In this document: piece by piece, positions 33,238 to 43,857 of the stretch
Position numbering within the stretch: position 1 is the stretch's first letter
How the letters are laid out: the number at the start of each line of letters is the position of its first letter
NCBI RefSeq assembly: GCF_029407905.1
Contig: NC_073627.1
Coordinates: 140,319,697 to 140,383,696 of the forward strand
DNA: 64,000 bases
Source: Bubalus kerabau
Lineage: Eukaryota > Chordata > Mammalia > Artiodactyla > Bovidae
Direction: 5' to 3'
Made by a program: the position numbers and the translations under genes
Notes under the pieces: generated by a model
What the model saw: the letters and a program-made list of their open reading frames with translations, nothing else
Database searches by the model: none
Told to the model about the DNA's origin: nothing

Positions 33238-34240
33238 TGATGATGAAAGCTTGGCCCCTGGGCACTGGTGCTGAATCAAATCTTGGAGATGAGTTTGGAT
33301 GAAGCAGAAAAGAATAACTTTATTGTTTTGCCAGGCAAAGGGGAACACAGTGGATTCATGCCCTGTAAAATTGTGTATCCCCACCTGGGAGGATTTGATG
33401 GGGAGTTTTATAGCAGTGGTTCATGGGTGGGGATGCTGATAAGACCAGGGTGTGCGCAAGGCCTGCACTCCTCAAAGGTGGTCTCAGATAATCTTCTTGA
33501 TGAGCTTCTCTGGTTCCTAGCCTCATGTGATCTTTCTCTGATATGGAGAATGCTGACGCCTTAAACAGCTTAAAAGTATTGTTGTATGTATCTCTTAAAG
33601 TGGGAAAAAGTTAGACCTCATAGTCAAAGCTATGGTTTCCCCAGTAGTCATGTATGGATGTGAGAGTTGGACTGTAAAGAAAGCTGAGCACCAGAGAACT
33701 GATGCTTTTGAACTATGGTGTTGGAGAAGACTCTTGAGAGTTCCTTGGACTGCAAGGAGATCCAACCAGTCCATCCTAAAGGAAATAAGTCCTGAATATT
33801 CATTGGAAGGACTGATGCTGAAGCTGAAACCGCAATACTTTGGCCACCTGATGCAAAGAACTGACTCATTGGAAAAGACCTTGATGCTGGGAAAGATTGA
33901 AGGCAGGAGGAGAAGGGGAAGACAGAGGATGAGATGGTTGGATGGCATCACCGACTCTATGGACATGAGTTTGATCAAGCTCTGGGAGTTGGTGATGGAC
34001 AGGGAAGCCTGGTGCTGCATGCAGTCCATGGGGTCGCAAAGAGTTGGACACTGAGCAACTGGACTGAACTGAGGTGGAACCAGAACCCTGCCCCAAGGCT
34101 GCACTATTGTTTCCTGGCTGCCCCTCCCTTGTTTTTGCATCCCTTCCCTTCCTGGATTAACAACTCTTTGAATCTGCCCTTTGGAACTCAGGGAAGGTCA
34201 TGGAGGCTGGAGTCAATAAACAGGGAACAGAAAGACCTCT
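33238..34240 (-). mobile_element. Endogenous retrovirus LTR (ERV2/BTLTR-type, antisense), split by BovB
   Basis: Read on the minus strand, the LTR has a TATA box (ctataaaa, about 33405), a poly(A) signal 'aataaag' near 33317, the phrase 'ttcccctttgcctggcaaaa', and the 3' edge 'agctttcatcatca' at 33238. The 5' part beyond the BovB includes 'ggaaacaatagtgcagcctt'. No viral coding genes are attached, so this appears to be a solo LTR. The right boundary is uncertain. Confidence 0.65.
33612..34074 (+). mobile_element. BovB LINE, 3' end (sense)
   Basis: 5'-truncated copy from 'cctcatagtcaaagctatgg' to the (actga)n-type end near 34074. It keeps an open stretch of the BovB C-terminal region (33632-34054) with 'MYGCESWTVKKAEHQR', 'ELWCWRRLLRVPW' and 'RRRRGRQRMRWLDGITDSM'. 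It lies inside the ERV2-type LTR. Confidence 0.92.
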
Positions 34241-34558
34241 GCTCAGTTTCAAGACTAATGGGATTAGGAGTAGAACTGGACAGACACTTCTTCTCAGTGA
34301 TTCCCCTCATTTCCCACGTATTTCTTCTTCCATCCTGCATTTGCAACAATTCAGGTCTAGGGCCAACTTCTATTAGCAAAATGTCCTTGTTCTTAAAAAG
34401 CCAAGTGACAACGTAGATGGAGTCTAGGGTGGTTTTTATCCATTTATGTGCATAAAATTTTCATTTAAAAAGGCTCTGTGTTCAACTAATTTGAAGAAAT
34501 GTTGGGTTCCACAAAATCAGGCACATTTTCTTACGGGTGGATTTCTCAGGCTCTTTTA

Positions 34559-34633
34559 TTGGGTTGGCCAAATAGTTTGGATTTTTCCATAACATGTTAT
34601 GGAAAAATTTGAACGGGTATTTGGCCAACCCAG
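34559..34633. mobile_element. Mariner-derived MITE (near-perfect palindrome)
   Basis: A 75-bp element with terminal inverted repeats ttgggttggccaaat and atttggccaacccag. The centre, 34581-34608, is a perfect palindrome around ccataacatgttatgg. TA precedes it at 34557-34558; the right-hand TA is mutated to TG. No transposase. Confidence 0.88.
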
Positions 34634-34824
34634 TGGATGCTGCATCAAAGGCTATCTATCATACCTCTTAGACCTTTCCCTGAGTTCTGAAGAGTGAATG
34701 CAAGCAGTTACTAATTAGGGAAGTAAGGGAGTGCAGAAACAAAGGGAAAGCAGCCAAGAAGTAATAGTTCAGGGATAAAGCAGAGTCCTAGGTCCTCTTG
34801 AAGGGACACACATAACAACCTGAT

Positions 34825-35172
34825 ATATATCTTTGAGTTCTGCAGGAACTAAAGCTCCTACTCAGGTGGAGGAGGGTAACTGTTGAGACTGAAACCCCAA
34901 GCCTGGTTGGAACCAGAAGGCTGATGATTGAGATTCTTGGAATATCACCTTGTTACCTCACATCAACCAAACAGAAGAAGTCATACAACTTGAAGACTTT
35001 CCCCCCCAGTTTTGCTTTTAAAAACTCTTTCCTGAAAACCATTGAGGTCTTCTGAGTGTGAGCTGCCCATTCTCCTTGCTTGGCTCTTCAATAAACCGTT
35101 TCTGCTCCAAACTCCGATGCTTTGGTTTGTTTGGCCTCACTACGTGTTGGACACACAAACTTGAGTTCAACA
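34825..35172 (+). mobile_element. Endogenous retrovirus LTR (ERV1-type, sense), probable solo LTR
   Basis: The 3' half is diagnostic: 'tgagctgcccattctccttg', the poly(A) signal aataaa at 35090-35095, then 'tgctttggtttgtttggcct' and the terminal 'cttgagttcaaca'. No primer-binding site or viral gene follows at 35173, so no provirus is attached. The 5' boundary (first TG near 34825) is a guess. Confidence 0.7.
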
Positions 35173-35532
35173 ACATAGACACAAAACTGTGTCATCACCT
35201 AGGTACACAAGGTGACTATACACAGTGCACACACAGACATTTGCAACCCAGCTTTCCACAGTCATAGAAACATGGAACAGTAACACGTGTCGTATGGATA
35301 CAGAACAGCCTATACTGAGACCTAAACGCAATCCTACTGACAATTGGAACATAATCTCTCCCCAGTTTTATAAAATGAAACAATCACAGACAAATAGTGA
35401 ACTAGTCTCAGAATCAAAATCCATATCAGCTGAGGGGAGAAATTCTACTGCTCGTCTCGGGATTGGTCACAGATTGCTCCTTTTCTAATTTAAACCTGCA
35501 ACTCTTAAAAGTTACAAATGAGAAGTATGTGG
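35173..35532. other. Unassigned unique DNA
   Basis: 360 bases after the LTR with no recognised feature. Confidence 0.4.
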
Positions 35533-35705
35533 AGGGAGGGAAAGTAGATTAAGAGTCAAGAGACCTGGGTTTTCATCCCAACTCTGTGGCTAATTAGCTG
35601 TGTGACCTTGTCAAGTGATTTAATGTCTCTGGATCTCCCTTTGTAAAAAGAAGGAGGCTGCGGCAGATAATCTCGAAGGTCCTTTTCAGTTCTAAAAGGC
35701 TGCAA
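35533..35705 (+). repeat. MIR SINE
   Basis: 'agtcaagagacctgggtttt', 'agctgtgtgaccttgtcaag' and 'gtctctggatctccctttgt' follow the MIR order. A well-preserved copy. Confidence 0.88.
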
Positions 35706-35892
35706 GTTTAATAACTAAATGAGCTGTTTAAGAGAACTTGATGGCTTCTAGAAATCTACAGCTTTTTCTTTACTGTTATAACAAGCACCTATCAAGAGCC
35801 TATTTGCATATACCAACCAACATATAATAAGCATATGCACCTTCCAGTGGGGGAGGCTGGCCGGCCCCTTCCAGGTTCTGGCCTCTCTTTGT

Positions 35893-36111
35893 GTTCGTGC
35901 GTGCTCAGTCGCTTCTGTCATGTCTGAGTCTTTGTTACCCTTTGGACTGCAGCCTGTCCTCTGTCCATGGGATTCTCCAGGCAAGAATCCTGGAGTGGAT
36001 CACTGTGCCGTCCTCCAGGGGATCTTCCCAACCCAGGGGTTGAACACAAGTCTCTTATGTCTCCTGCATTGGCAGGTAGATTCTTTACCACTGAGCCACC
36101 AGGAAAGCCCT
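35893..36111 (-). repeat. Bov-tA SINE (antisense)
   Basis: Complete, from 'cgtgcgtgctcagtcgcttc' to the head 'gagccaccaggaaagccc'. A few bases are lost near 'gcctgtcctctgtcc'. Confidence 0.93.
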
Positions 36112-36555
36112 TTAAGTCCTCTATCAGCTATTTAATATTTATTTATTATTTTAAAATTTAAGATTTATTGTTGCTAATTTTAATTGTAGTAAAATAACAT
36201 AAAATTTACTGTCACTCCATTTTTAAGCATATAGTTCAGTGGCATCAAAGTACATTCACATTGTTATGTGTTATCACCCCCATCCATCTCAGAGGTCTTT
36301 CATCTTCCCAAACGAAAACTCTGTACCCACCAAACACCAGCTCTCCATTCCCTCCTCCTTGCAGCCCCAGATAGTCATCCTTCTACTTTCTGTCTCTATA
36401 AATTTGACTATTCTAGGTACTTTATATAAGTGGAATTATACAATATTTGCCTTTTCTTGTGACTAGTTTATTTCTCTTAGCATAATGTCCTCAAGTTCAT
36501 CCATGCTGTAGCACGTGTCAGAATTTCCTTCCTTTTTAAAAGCTGGGTAATATTC

Positions 36556-36770
36556 TATATGGACTTCCCAGGCGTCTCAGTGATAAAGAATCCTCCTGCC
36601 AATGCAGGAGACTCAGGCTTAATCCCTGGGTCAGGAAGATCTGCTGGAGTAGGAAATAGCAACCCACTCCAGTATTCTTGCCTGGAAAATCCCATAGACA
36701 GAGGAGCCTAACAGTCTGCAGTCCATGGGGTCACAAAGAGTTGGACAGGACTTAGCAACTAAACAATAAC
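36556..36770 (+). repeat. Bov-tA SINE
   Basis: Complete copy with a (aac/aat)n tail, inserted in the L1M where 'aatattccattg' would be expected. The target duplication is blurred. Confidence 0.93.
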
Positions 36771-37126
36771 AACAATTATTCCATTGCATATATACACTGC
36801 ATTTTATTCATTCATCTGTGCGGACACTGGGGTTGCCTCCACTTCTTGGTTATTGTGAGTAATGCTGCTAAGAACCATGGGTGTACACACATCTCTTCCA
36901 GATTCTCCTAGTTCTTTTAGGTATGTACACTCAGAAGTGGAATTGTTAGATCATAATTCTCCTCTTTTTAATTTTTTGAGGAATAGCATAATATTTTCCA
37001 CAACAGCTGTGTCATCTTACATTCCCACCAATAAACAGTGCACAAGGGTTCCTGTTTTCCCTATCTTCACTGACACATTTTATTTCCTGTTTGTTTGTTT
37101 TTTTTGACAGCAGCCATCCTAGTGAG

Positions 37127-37210
37127 CAGACTTCTCTGGTGGTCCAGAGGTTAAGACTGTGCTCCCAATGAAGGGATCCTGGGTTCAATCCCTAGTCAGG
37201 GAATTAGATC
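37127..37210 (+). repeat. CHR-2-type SINE, 5' part, fused to the next Bov-tA
   Basis: Head gacttctctggtggtccag and B-box side ggttcaatccctagtcaggg are present; the element stops at about 37210, where a full Bov-tA head begins. Its own 3' tail is absent. See the finding on the chimeric insertion. Confidence 0.82.
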
Positions 37211-37444
37211 CCACATCCTCAGGGCTTCCCAGGTGGCTCCTTGGTAAAGAATCCACCTGCCAATGCAAGAGGTGCAGGAGACACAGGTTTGACCCCTGGG
37301 TCAAGAAGGTCACCTGGAGGAGGAAATGGCAACCCACTCCAGTATTCTTATCTGGGGAATCCCATGGACAGAGGAGCCTGGCGGGATACAGTCCACAGGG
37401 TCTCAGAGAATTGTATGCAACTGAACAACTGAGCACGCACGCAG
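37211..37444 (+). repeat. Bov-tA SINE, 3' half of a chimeric insertion
   Basis: Complete Bov-tA ending in (cacg)n. The direct repeat flanking the CHR plus Bov-tA pair is cctagtgagca at 37118-37128 and cctagtgagta at 37445-37455, one mismatch in 11; its last bases overlap the first bases of the CHR head. Confidence 0.92.
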
Positions 37445-37564
37445 CCTAGTGAGTATGAGGCGGCAGTCCTTTTCCTTTGACAAAACGCAGTGACTGTGAT
37501 AGTGTCTGGTAATGTAGACAACAGTAGACACAGGTAGAGGGCGATCCTTTCTGAGGACTCATAT

Positions 37565-37800
37565 GATATTTAGTTCTTGGCTGGATTCTGGACCTAGGCT
37601 TCCATTCCCTTCTGGATTTTGACCAAGTAACTCAATCTTTTTTTGTCTCTATTTCCTCTGAAAAAGATGGTGGTGGTGCAGTGGGAGTAGGGGGGGAATA
37701 AAAATAGCTGCTTCCTCTCCACAGGGCTGATGAAACATCAGCTGGGATAATACATGTGAAAACACTATGAAATGAAAACATCTATTTAAATCCAAGAGAT
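37565..37800 (+). repeat. MIR SINE
   Basis: 'tggattctggacctaggctt', 'gaccaagtaactcaatcttt' and 'gggataatacatgtgaaaac' follow MIR order. Confidence 0.72.
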
Positions 37801-38301
37801 TGTTATTTACAGTCTTGAAATCTTATTTGCCCTGCTCTAGCTGCCTGCCTTTAGCACACTCCGCAGGAGCAACGGGGACTAGAAGAACTACAGAAAGTGA
37901 TGATTAGATTCAGAAACTCAATCTGACCTGATCTGTTTGGGTTGGCAGTCTCCTGGTGCCGTAGTCTCCTTTCAGGCTGAAGAAGCTTTATAGATGGACT
38001 GTGAGGAGGAAGTCTGTTAGAGGCTGGTGGCAGGCTGGGCCTTCAGAGAGGGAAGCCTAGTTTTTGTTAAACCTGCTGACTGATTCCTTGTCATTTTCAG
38101 ATGATTTAATGGCCATGCACTTGAACTGCCCCCTACCAAACACCCATCTGGTACTGTGTAGGAGAGAAGCGGTGAATTGTATATTGCCAGATGGAAGGGA
38201 ACAGGGCAGACAGCAGAGAAATGTTTACCAAAGGCATGGACTCATTTTTAAGCATCAGTGCAACCCATTTATTGATGTATCTTATGGGAAGCCCTAAACA
38301 T
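37801..38301. other. Unassigned unique DNA
   Basis: 500 bases between two MIR copies with no recognised feature. Confidence 0.45.
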
Positions 38302-39060
38302 AGGAGTTAAACATGTGGACTCTGGAGTCAGGCAGTTGTTCAATCATGAAGCCGTGTCCGACTCTTTGCAACCCCATGGACTGCAGCACACCAGGCTCCT
38401 CTGTCCTCCACTCTCTCCCAGAGTTTGCTTAAATTCATTGAGTCAGTGATGCTATCTAACCATCTCATCCTCTGCTGTCCCCTTCTCCTTTTGCCTTCAA
38501 TCTTTCCCAGGATCAGGGTCTTTTCCAGTGAGTCAGCTCTTAACAATCAGGTGGTCAAAGTATTGGAGCTTCAGCTTCAGCATCAGTCCCTCCCATGAGT
38601 ATTCAGGGTTGATTTCCTTTAGGATTGACTGGTTTGATGTCCTTCCAGTCCAAGGGACTCTCAAGAGTCTTCTCCAGCACCTCAATTCAAAAGCTTAAGT
38701 TCTTTGGCACTCAGCCTTCTTTATGGCCCAACTCTCACAACTGTACATGACTACTGGAAATACCATAGCTTTGACTATATGGACCTTTGTTGATAAGGTG
38801 ATATCTCTGCTTTTTAATATGCTATCAGGTTTGTCATAACTTTCCTTCCAAGGAGCAAGCATCTTTTAATTTCATGACAGCAGACCGACTTGAGTTCAAA
38901 TCTTGGAAACTCAGGAACCAGGAGAAATTCCTTTTCCTCTCTGTGAATAAGTTTCCTTATCAGAACAGTGATAATAAAGTACCTACCTCTATTGATTATT
39001 GCGAGGATCGAATGAAACCTATGTAAGTGTTCAGTAAATATAGGTATTATCATTCTTATT
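38302..39060 (+). repeat. MIR SINE, split by BovB
   Basis: The left end 'catgtggactctggagtcag' is at 38310-38333. After the BovB the MIR resumes with 'cgacttgagttcaaatcttg' and runs through 'gataataaagtacctacctc' to about 39060. Confidence 0.82.
38333..38880 (-). mobile_element. BovB LINE, 3' end (antisense)
   Basis: About 550 bases of BovB 3' end, from 'gttgttcaatcatgaagccg' to 'cttttaatttcatgac'. Inserted in a MIR. No clean target-site duplication found. Confidence 0.92.
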
Positions 39061-39182
39061 AGATATACAGTATCTCCTGTATTGGCACAACTATTTCTGT
39101 TGTTTGATAGTCTTGGCACTTCTGAACAGCATGGTGAAATAGCAGTAGGTCATAAAGGTAGGTAAGGGGACTGGATGCTCAC

Positions 39183-39275
39183 AGATCTGTCACTAAACAT
39201 CTCTGGGACCTCAGGCAGGTCCTTCTCTGGCCTTGCTTTGCTGGTCTGTAAAGTGAGGGCTGCATGTGTGTTCAT
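39183..39275 (+). repeat. Probable MIR fragment
   Basis: 'gggacctcaggcaggtcctt' and 'gctggtctgtaaagtgaggg' resemble the MIR core in order. Confidence 0.5.
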
Positions 39276-39461
39276 GACACGTAGATGGTACAGAGAAGTG
39301 GCAGCTACAGCCATGGGCAAGCTGAGGGTTGATGAGAAGACTGGCAGAGGCAAGGACTCCTTGTATGTAAAACCCTAGCGATGGGCAGCACGGCTGTGGA
39401 GCAGGGTTGAGAGCTGTGAGCAGTTCCTCTGGTGGGTAGGAGGAAAGAGAAGAGGCAAGGC

Positions 39462-39662
39462 AGTTGTTTAGTTGCTCAGTTGTGTCCAGCTCTTCGTGAC
39501 CCCATTGGTTTTACCCTGCCAGGCTCCTCTGCCCGTGGGATTTCCCAGGCAAGAATACTGGAGTGGGTTTACCTGCTTCCTCCTCTAGGGAATCCTCCCT
39601 ACCCAGGGATCCTCTCCTTCATTGACAGGTGTATTCTTTACCACTGAGCCACAGGGGAAGCC
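39462..39662 (-). repeat. Bov-tA SINE (antisense)
   Basis: Complete from 'gttgtttagttgctcagttg' to the head 'gagccacaggggaagccc'. The body has a few substitutions. Confidence 0.92.
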
Positions 39663-40471
39663 CAGAGAGGGCAGTAGCAGTTGTTAAAGGTTGCTGAGTA
39701 AATGAGCACCGGAATGGCTGAGTCAACTATAAAATAGACGTTGTAAGCCAGAATCTGGACCAGGTAGACTCTGCTGATGGCTCCATACTGGAGGTGAACA
39801 CAAGAGTTACTCCTTTCAATTCTTGCCCTCCCACCCCCAGATTCCAGAGGAAAAGGAGAGAAGACCAGACAGCATCCCTGCAATGACAAGGAGAGTCCCT
39901 AGACCCCAAATCAAGTGTATTGGAGGCACCACCCCACCCACTAGGGGGGTGCCAGGCCCAGGTTGCAGGGGTGCCCACGGCACTTGATGATTGGCCAGTG
40001 GAGGGCCAGGTGCCCAGACCATAACTGCAAGGGCCCTGGTACAGCACTGGGTACTTTCCTTAGTGGAGAGCTGATGCCTGATGGGCCCCAAACCTCACAC
40101 TGAGGTGGACCCCAGCTATTGAATTTCTGGCAGGGCATCAGCGGTTAGACACATGCTTCCCACAGACTCATTACCTGGATGGGAAGTTGCTGGGGATGCT
40201 CTCACCACCCCCACCATGTTCCTCCCCACCTCTCCCTCTCCTTCTTTATACCCTGCCCCCACCGGCCATCGTTTCCCCTTTCATTTCGCCCCTTTCCCTC
40301 CCTGCCAGGTCCACCCTGGCTTATAAAGAGGCGTCCTTTGAGGTTGACATCCTGGCATGAAGAGGCAGCGTGTGACCTTCCCGCATTACCATGCTGTTGA
40401 TTCTACTGGTGGGGGCTGGTGGCGGTGGGGCAGGGGCAGGAGGCTCTCTCACACTCCTCCTTCTGTCTCTT
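39663..40471. other. Unique, GC-richer block
   Basis: 800 bases without recognised repeats; C-rich between 40200 and 40320. Several ORFs overlap on the minus strand (39727-40138) in all frames, a sign of GC bias rather than coding. None shows a domain. Confidence 0.45.
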
Positions 40472-40558
40472 AAAAAAAAAAAAAAAAAAAGAATTACTCA
40501 CCTCCCCTTCCAAATTAAAAAAAAGAGAGAGAGAGAAAGAGACAGAGAGCGAGAGAGA
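40472..40558. repeat. A-run and (GA)n low-complexity tract
   Basis: An A-run of about 20 at 40472-40491, then a purine tract agagagagagaaagagacag at about 40524-40558. Confidence 0.95.
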
Positions 40559-41014
40559 ATTTGACATTATTGTATAATTTAAAATTGCACAGCCTAGAGC
40601 CCACAAAACCGAGCATGTAATTACACACTTACTAGAGGTAACAGCGGTGCTGATAATTATTCTTTACACAGGAGAGACTCTGCTGATATCCCACAGTCAG
40701 AAAGTGGGAACTACAATATCTTTAATACCATCCTCAGAGACCCTCATAAGCAGAAGAAAAGTATGAGAAGGCTCACAGGGTCCAGAGCAATATCTTCATC
40801 GCGCCAGAATGTCAGGGGCTTTAGCACAACAGAAATCAATAGTTTCTAGTACGGTTTTTGGTATGATTTTTTTTTTTTTTTTTTTTAATGCCCCAACCTG
40901 AGAAAGTACAGGCGACGCAGAGATACGGAATAGTAGGAGACAAACCCTTCTTAAGGGAAGGCCTGTCTGTTTAGGCAGGTCATGCCAGGTCAGTTTGTGA
41001 GATACACATTCTTC
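40559..41014. other. Unique DNA with TAAT cores and a poly(T)
   Basis: 'gcatgtaattacacac' (40614) and 'gctgataattattc' (40652) are homeodomain-type motifs in a short repeat-free stretch. A T-run lies at 40869-40886. No gene. Confidence 0.45.
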
Positions 41015-41347
41015 TTTTTTTTTTTTTTAATTTTTTATTTATTTAGTTATGGCTGTGCTAGGTTTTCATTGCTGTGCAGGCTTTTCTCTGGTTGCAGTGA
41101 GAGATGGCTATTCTCTAGTTGCAGTGTGCAGGCTCCTCATTACAGTGACTTCTCTTGTGGAGCAGGGGCTCTAGGGCGTGTGGGTTTCTGTAGTTGTGGT
41201 TCCCGGGCTGTAGAGCACAGGCTCAATAATTGTGGTTCCCAGGCCTAGTTGCTCCGAGGCGTGTGGGATCTTTCCAGATCAGGGATCGAACCCATGTCTC
41301 CTGCACTGGGAGGTGGGTTCTTTACCACTGAACCACCGGGGAAGCCC
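41015..41347 (-). repeat. CHR-1-type SINE (antisense)
   Basis: Poly(T) tail at the left, CHR body (ttagttatggctgtgctagg), head near 41340 (accaccggggaagcccc). Flanks share an imperfect duplication, gagatacacattctt/gaggcacacgttctt. Confidence 0.9.
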
Positions 41348-41639
41348 CGAGGCACACGTTCTTTATCAGGATAGCAAAACCATGCAGCTGGAGCAGGGCC
41401 CTCCTCCTGGAACACATTTGGTCATTGGTAAAGTCTTTTCATTTAAATCTTAAATTGTTCACCTCTCCCTATGTTTCCTGATTAAGGCAGCATCTTTGAT
41501 AACTATGGGCTATAAACCTAGATAGTCTCACATCTTGAAGAAAGATAGGAGATAAATAAATGGGTTCTTGTTTCTAGGCACCCAACCCTCTTCTTCCCCT
41601 TTCTCCCTCTATACAGGAAAAGAGTTGATTACATTGATG
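41348..41639. other. Short unassigned DNA
   Basis: No feature recognised between a CHR SINE and an L1 3' end. Confidence 0.4.
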
Positions 41640-41805
41640 ACCCTGATGGGTGAGATGGGGTGAGGGGATGGGAGGAAGGTCCAAGAAGGAGGGGGATATA
41701 TATATATATATATACACACACATGTAACTGATTCACTTTGTTCTACAGCAGAAACTAACACAACTTTGTAAAGCAATTATACTCCAATTAAAACATATAA
41801 GTAAA
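41640..41805 (+). mobile_element. L1 3' end (sense) with (TA)n
   Basis: 'gtgagatggggtgagggga', a (TA)n(CA)n patch at about 41697-41721, then 'ctacagcagaaactaacaca' and 'gcaattatactccaatt'. It ends without a long poly(A). Confidence 0.8.
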
Positions 41806-42164
41806 GACCAAGCATTAGTTGAAATATTGAGAAGATTTAAAGCAACAGTCCATGACTCAGCACAGGGGCAAAAGGGTTTTGGATAGAGAAATCTAAGTGC
41901 AAAGTCTAACATCGTACTTGTTTTCGAAAGGAGACTCCTTTGATTTTAGCATCTCTGTGTTCACCACAGAAGCTGTGACGTGTGGCTACCTATTTCTACT
42001 CTGTGACCATCACCAAGTCTCAAAGTATGTCATTTGTTCTTTAAAATGTGCTGCTTTGATTGCTCACAGGTTGTGCTGATTTTCTGCTTGACATGTGCAT
42101 GATTTCAGTTGGGCTCAGAAATCATTTTAATTGAGTCCATTGCTCAGTAGGAATGACAGCCAGT
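41806..42164. other. Unassigned unique DNA
   Basis: 360 bases with no recognised feature. Confidence 0.4.
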
Positions 42165-42395
42165 GTTTGCTGGAGGCTTGGGGAAGAGCCCTCTTGATTA
42201 CTCACTGTGTGCCAGTCATAGAGTTAGATGCACTTATGTGCATTAATAATCATAAGATACACTCACATTGTGCTAAGTAGTAGCCTCCCATTTTACAGGT
42301 GCAAAAACTGAGACTCAAGCTAGTGAACTTGGCCAAGGTCACACAACTAATAAACACCAAAGAGCTAAGCCTCAGTTTAAATGTATTGACTGTCG
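42165..42395 (-). repeat. MIR SINE (antisense)
   Basis: 'tcactgtgtgccagtcatag', 'ctcccattttacaggtgcaa' and 'cttggccaaggtcacacaac' are the antisense MIR landmarks in the right order. Confidence 0.85.
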
Positions 42396-42524
42396 AGTAC
42401 CAAGTGTGGTAACATCTCTCATTTTGTAATTCAGGTGATAACGGCCAGAGTCTGAAAGGATATGCAGCCCAGAGCAGGGAGCTCCTTGGAAATGACTTTA
42501 TAAAATGCCTTTTAGTAAGGGCTT

Positions 42525-42752
42525 CCCAGGCTTCCCAGGTGGCACTAGTGGTAAAGAACTTGCCTGCCAACACAGGAGACATAAGACATGTGGGTTTGAT
42601 CCTGGGTCAGGAAGATCTCCTGGAGGAGGGAGACCCACTCCAGTATTCTTGCCTGGAGAATCCTCTGGACAGAGGAGCCTGGTAGTCTACAGTTCATAGG
42701 GTCGCAAAGAGTTGGACATGACTTAATCAACTTAGCACACACACACACACAA
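42525..42752 (+). repeat. Bov-tA SINE with (AC)n tail
   Basis: The head is partly duplicated (ggcttcccaggcttcccagg at about 42521). Full body with a small deletion. The (AC)n run at 42736-42751 is the SINE tail. Confidence 0.92.
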
Positions 42753-43051
42753 GGACATTGTAGCAACAAAGAAACACAATGGCAGAAGACCCTTCAATAA
42801 CTCCCCAGAGGTCCAGTTACAGATTCTTGGGGAGGCTGACTCCGGGTCTGCTAGTCTGCACCTGGTGCCCCAAAAGAGCAGCAGTTAACCGTTGGTAACC
42901 TGAAGGTGGGGAGTTGGAGAACAGGCAGATGTTTGCAATGAGTTAGCAAAAAACAAGATAATGGAGAAAGTCCAAGAATCTGTGGTGATGAGTGAGTTCT
43001 ATCCACTGGATAGAACTTTAGATTTGGATCTGTAAAACCAGACAGGCCATT
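42753..43051. other. Short unassigned DNA
   Basis: No feature recognised. Confidence 0.4.
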
Positions 43052-43857
43052 TCTTTCTTTCTTTCTTTTTTAACTTTTTATTTTGCATTGGGGTATAGCT
43101 GATTAACAATGTTGTGATAGTTTCAGATGAATAGCAAAGGGAGTCAGCCATACATATACATGTATCTATTCTCCTCAAAACTCCCTTCCCATTCAGGCTG
43201 CCACATGACATTGAGCAGAGTTCCCTGTGCTATACAGTAGGTTCTTGTTGGTTATCTGTTTTAAATATAGCAGTGTGTACATGTCCATCCCGAACTCCCT
43301 CTCCCTTCCCGTTGGCAATCATAAGTTCATTCTTGAAGTCTATGAGTCTGTTTCTATTTTGTAGGTTCATTTGTATCATTTCTTTTTTAGATTCCACCTA
43401 TAAGGGATGTCATGTGATATTTCCCCTTCTCTGTATGACTTACTTCACTTAGCATAACAATCTCTAGGTCCATCTATGTTGCTACAAATGGCATTATTTC
43501 ATTCTTTTTTATGGCTGAGTAATATTCCATTGCATATATGTACCATATCTTCTTCATCCATTCCTCTGTTGGGGGACATTTAGGTTGCTTCCCTGTCTTG
43601 ACTAACGTAAACAATGCTGAATGAACATTGTGGTGCAGGTATCCTTTTGGCCTATGTTTTTCCTGGGTATATGCCCAGGAGTGGGATTGTGGGGTTATAC
43701 AGTATCTCTGCTTTTAGTTTTTTAAGGAACCTCCCTACTGTTCTCCATAGTGACTGTACCAATTTACACCCCCACCAGTAGTATAGGAGGGTTCCCTTCT
43801 CTCCACACCCTCTCCAACATTTGTGATTTATGGATTTTTTGAGGATAACCATTCTGG
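43052..43857 (-). mobile_element. L1 3' end (antisense), left arm of an inverted pair
   Basis: Begins at a (ttct)n/poly(T) edge and continues with 'cattggggtatagctgatta', 'gctatacagtaggttcttgt', 'ttatggctgagtaatattcc' and 'caacatttgtgatttatgga'. The copy stops near 43857. The matching sense arm starts at 44590. Confidence 0.88.

Larger units (their letters stand above)
36150..37480 (-). mobile_element. L1M 3' end (antisense), interrupted twice
   Basis: Text in L1M order: 'aataacataaaatttactgt', 'agtacattcacattgttatg', 'aagtggaattatacaatatt', 'gtaatgctgctaagaaccat', 'acattcccaccaataaacag' and 'gcagccatcctagtgagc'. Interrupted by a Bov-tA (36556) and by a CHR plus Bov-tA unit (37127-37444); L1 text resumes at 37445. 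Confidence 0.85.

Noticed and set aside
33268..33564. 98-codon ORF near 33.3 kb as a novel small protein
   Set aside because: It lies antisense within a retroviral LTR (TATA and poly(A) signal readable on the other strand).
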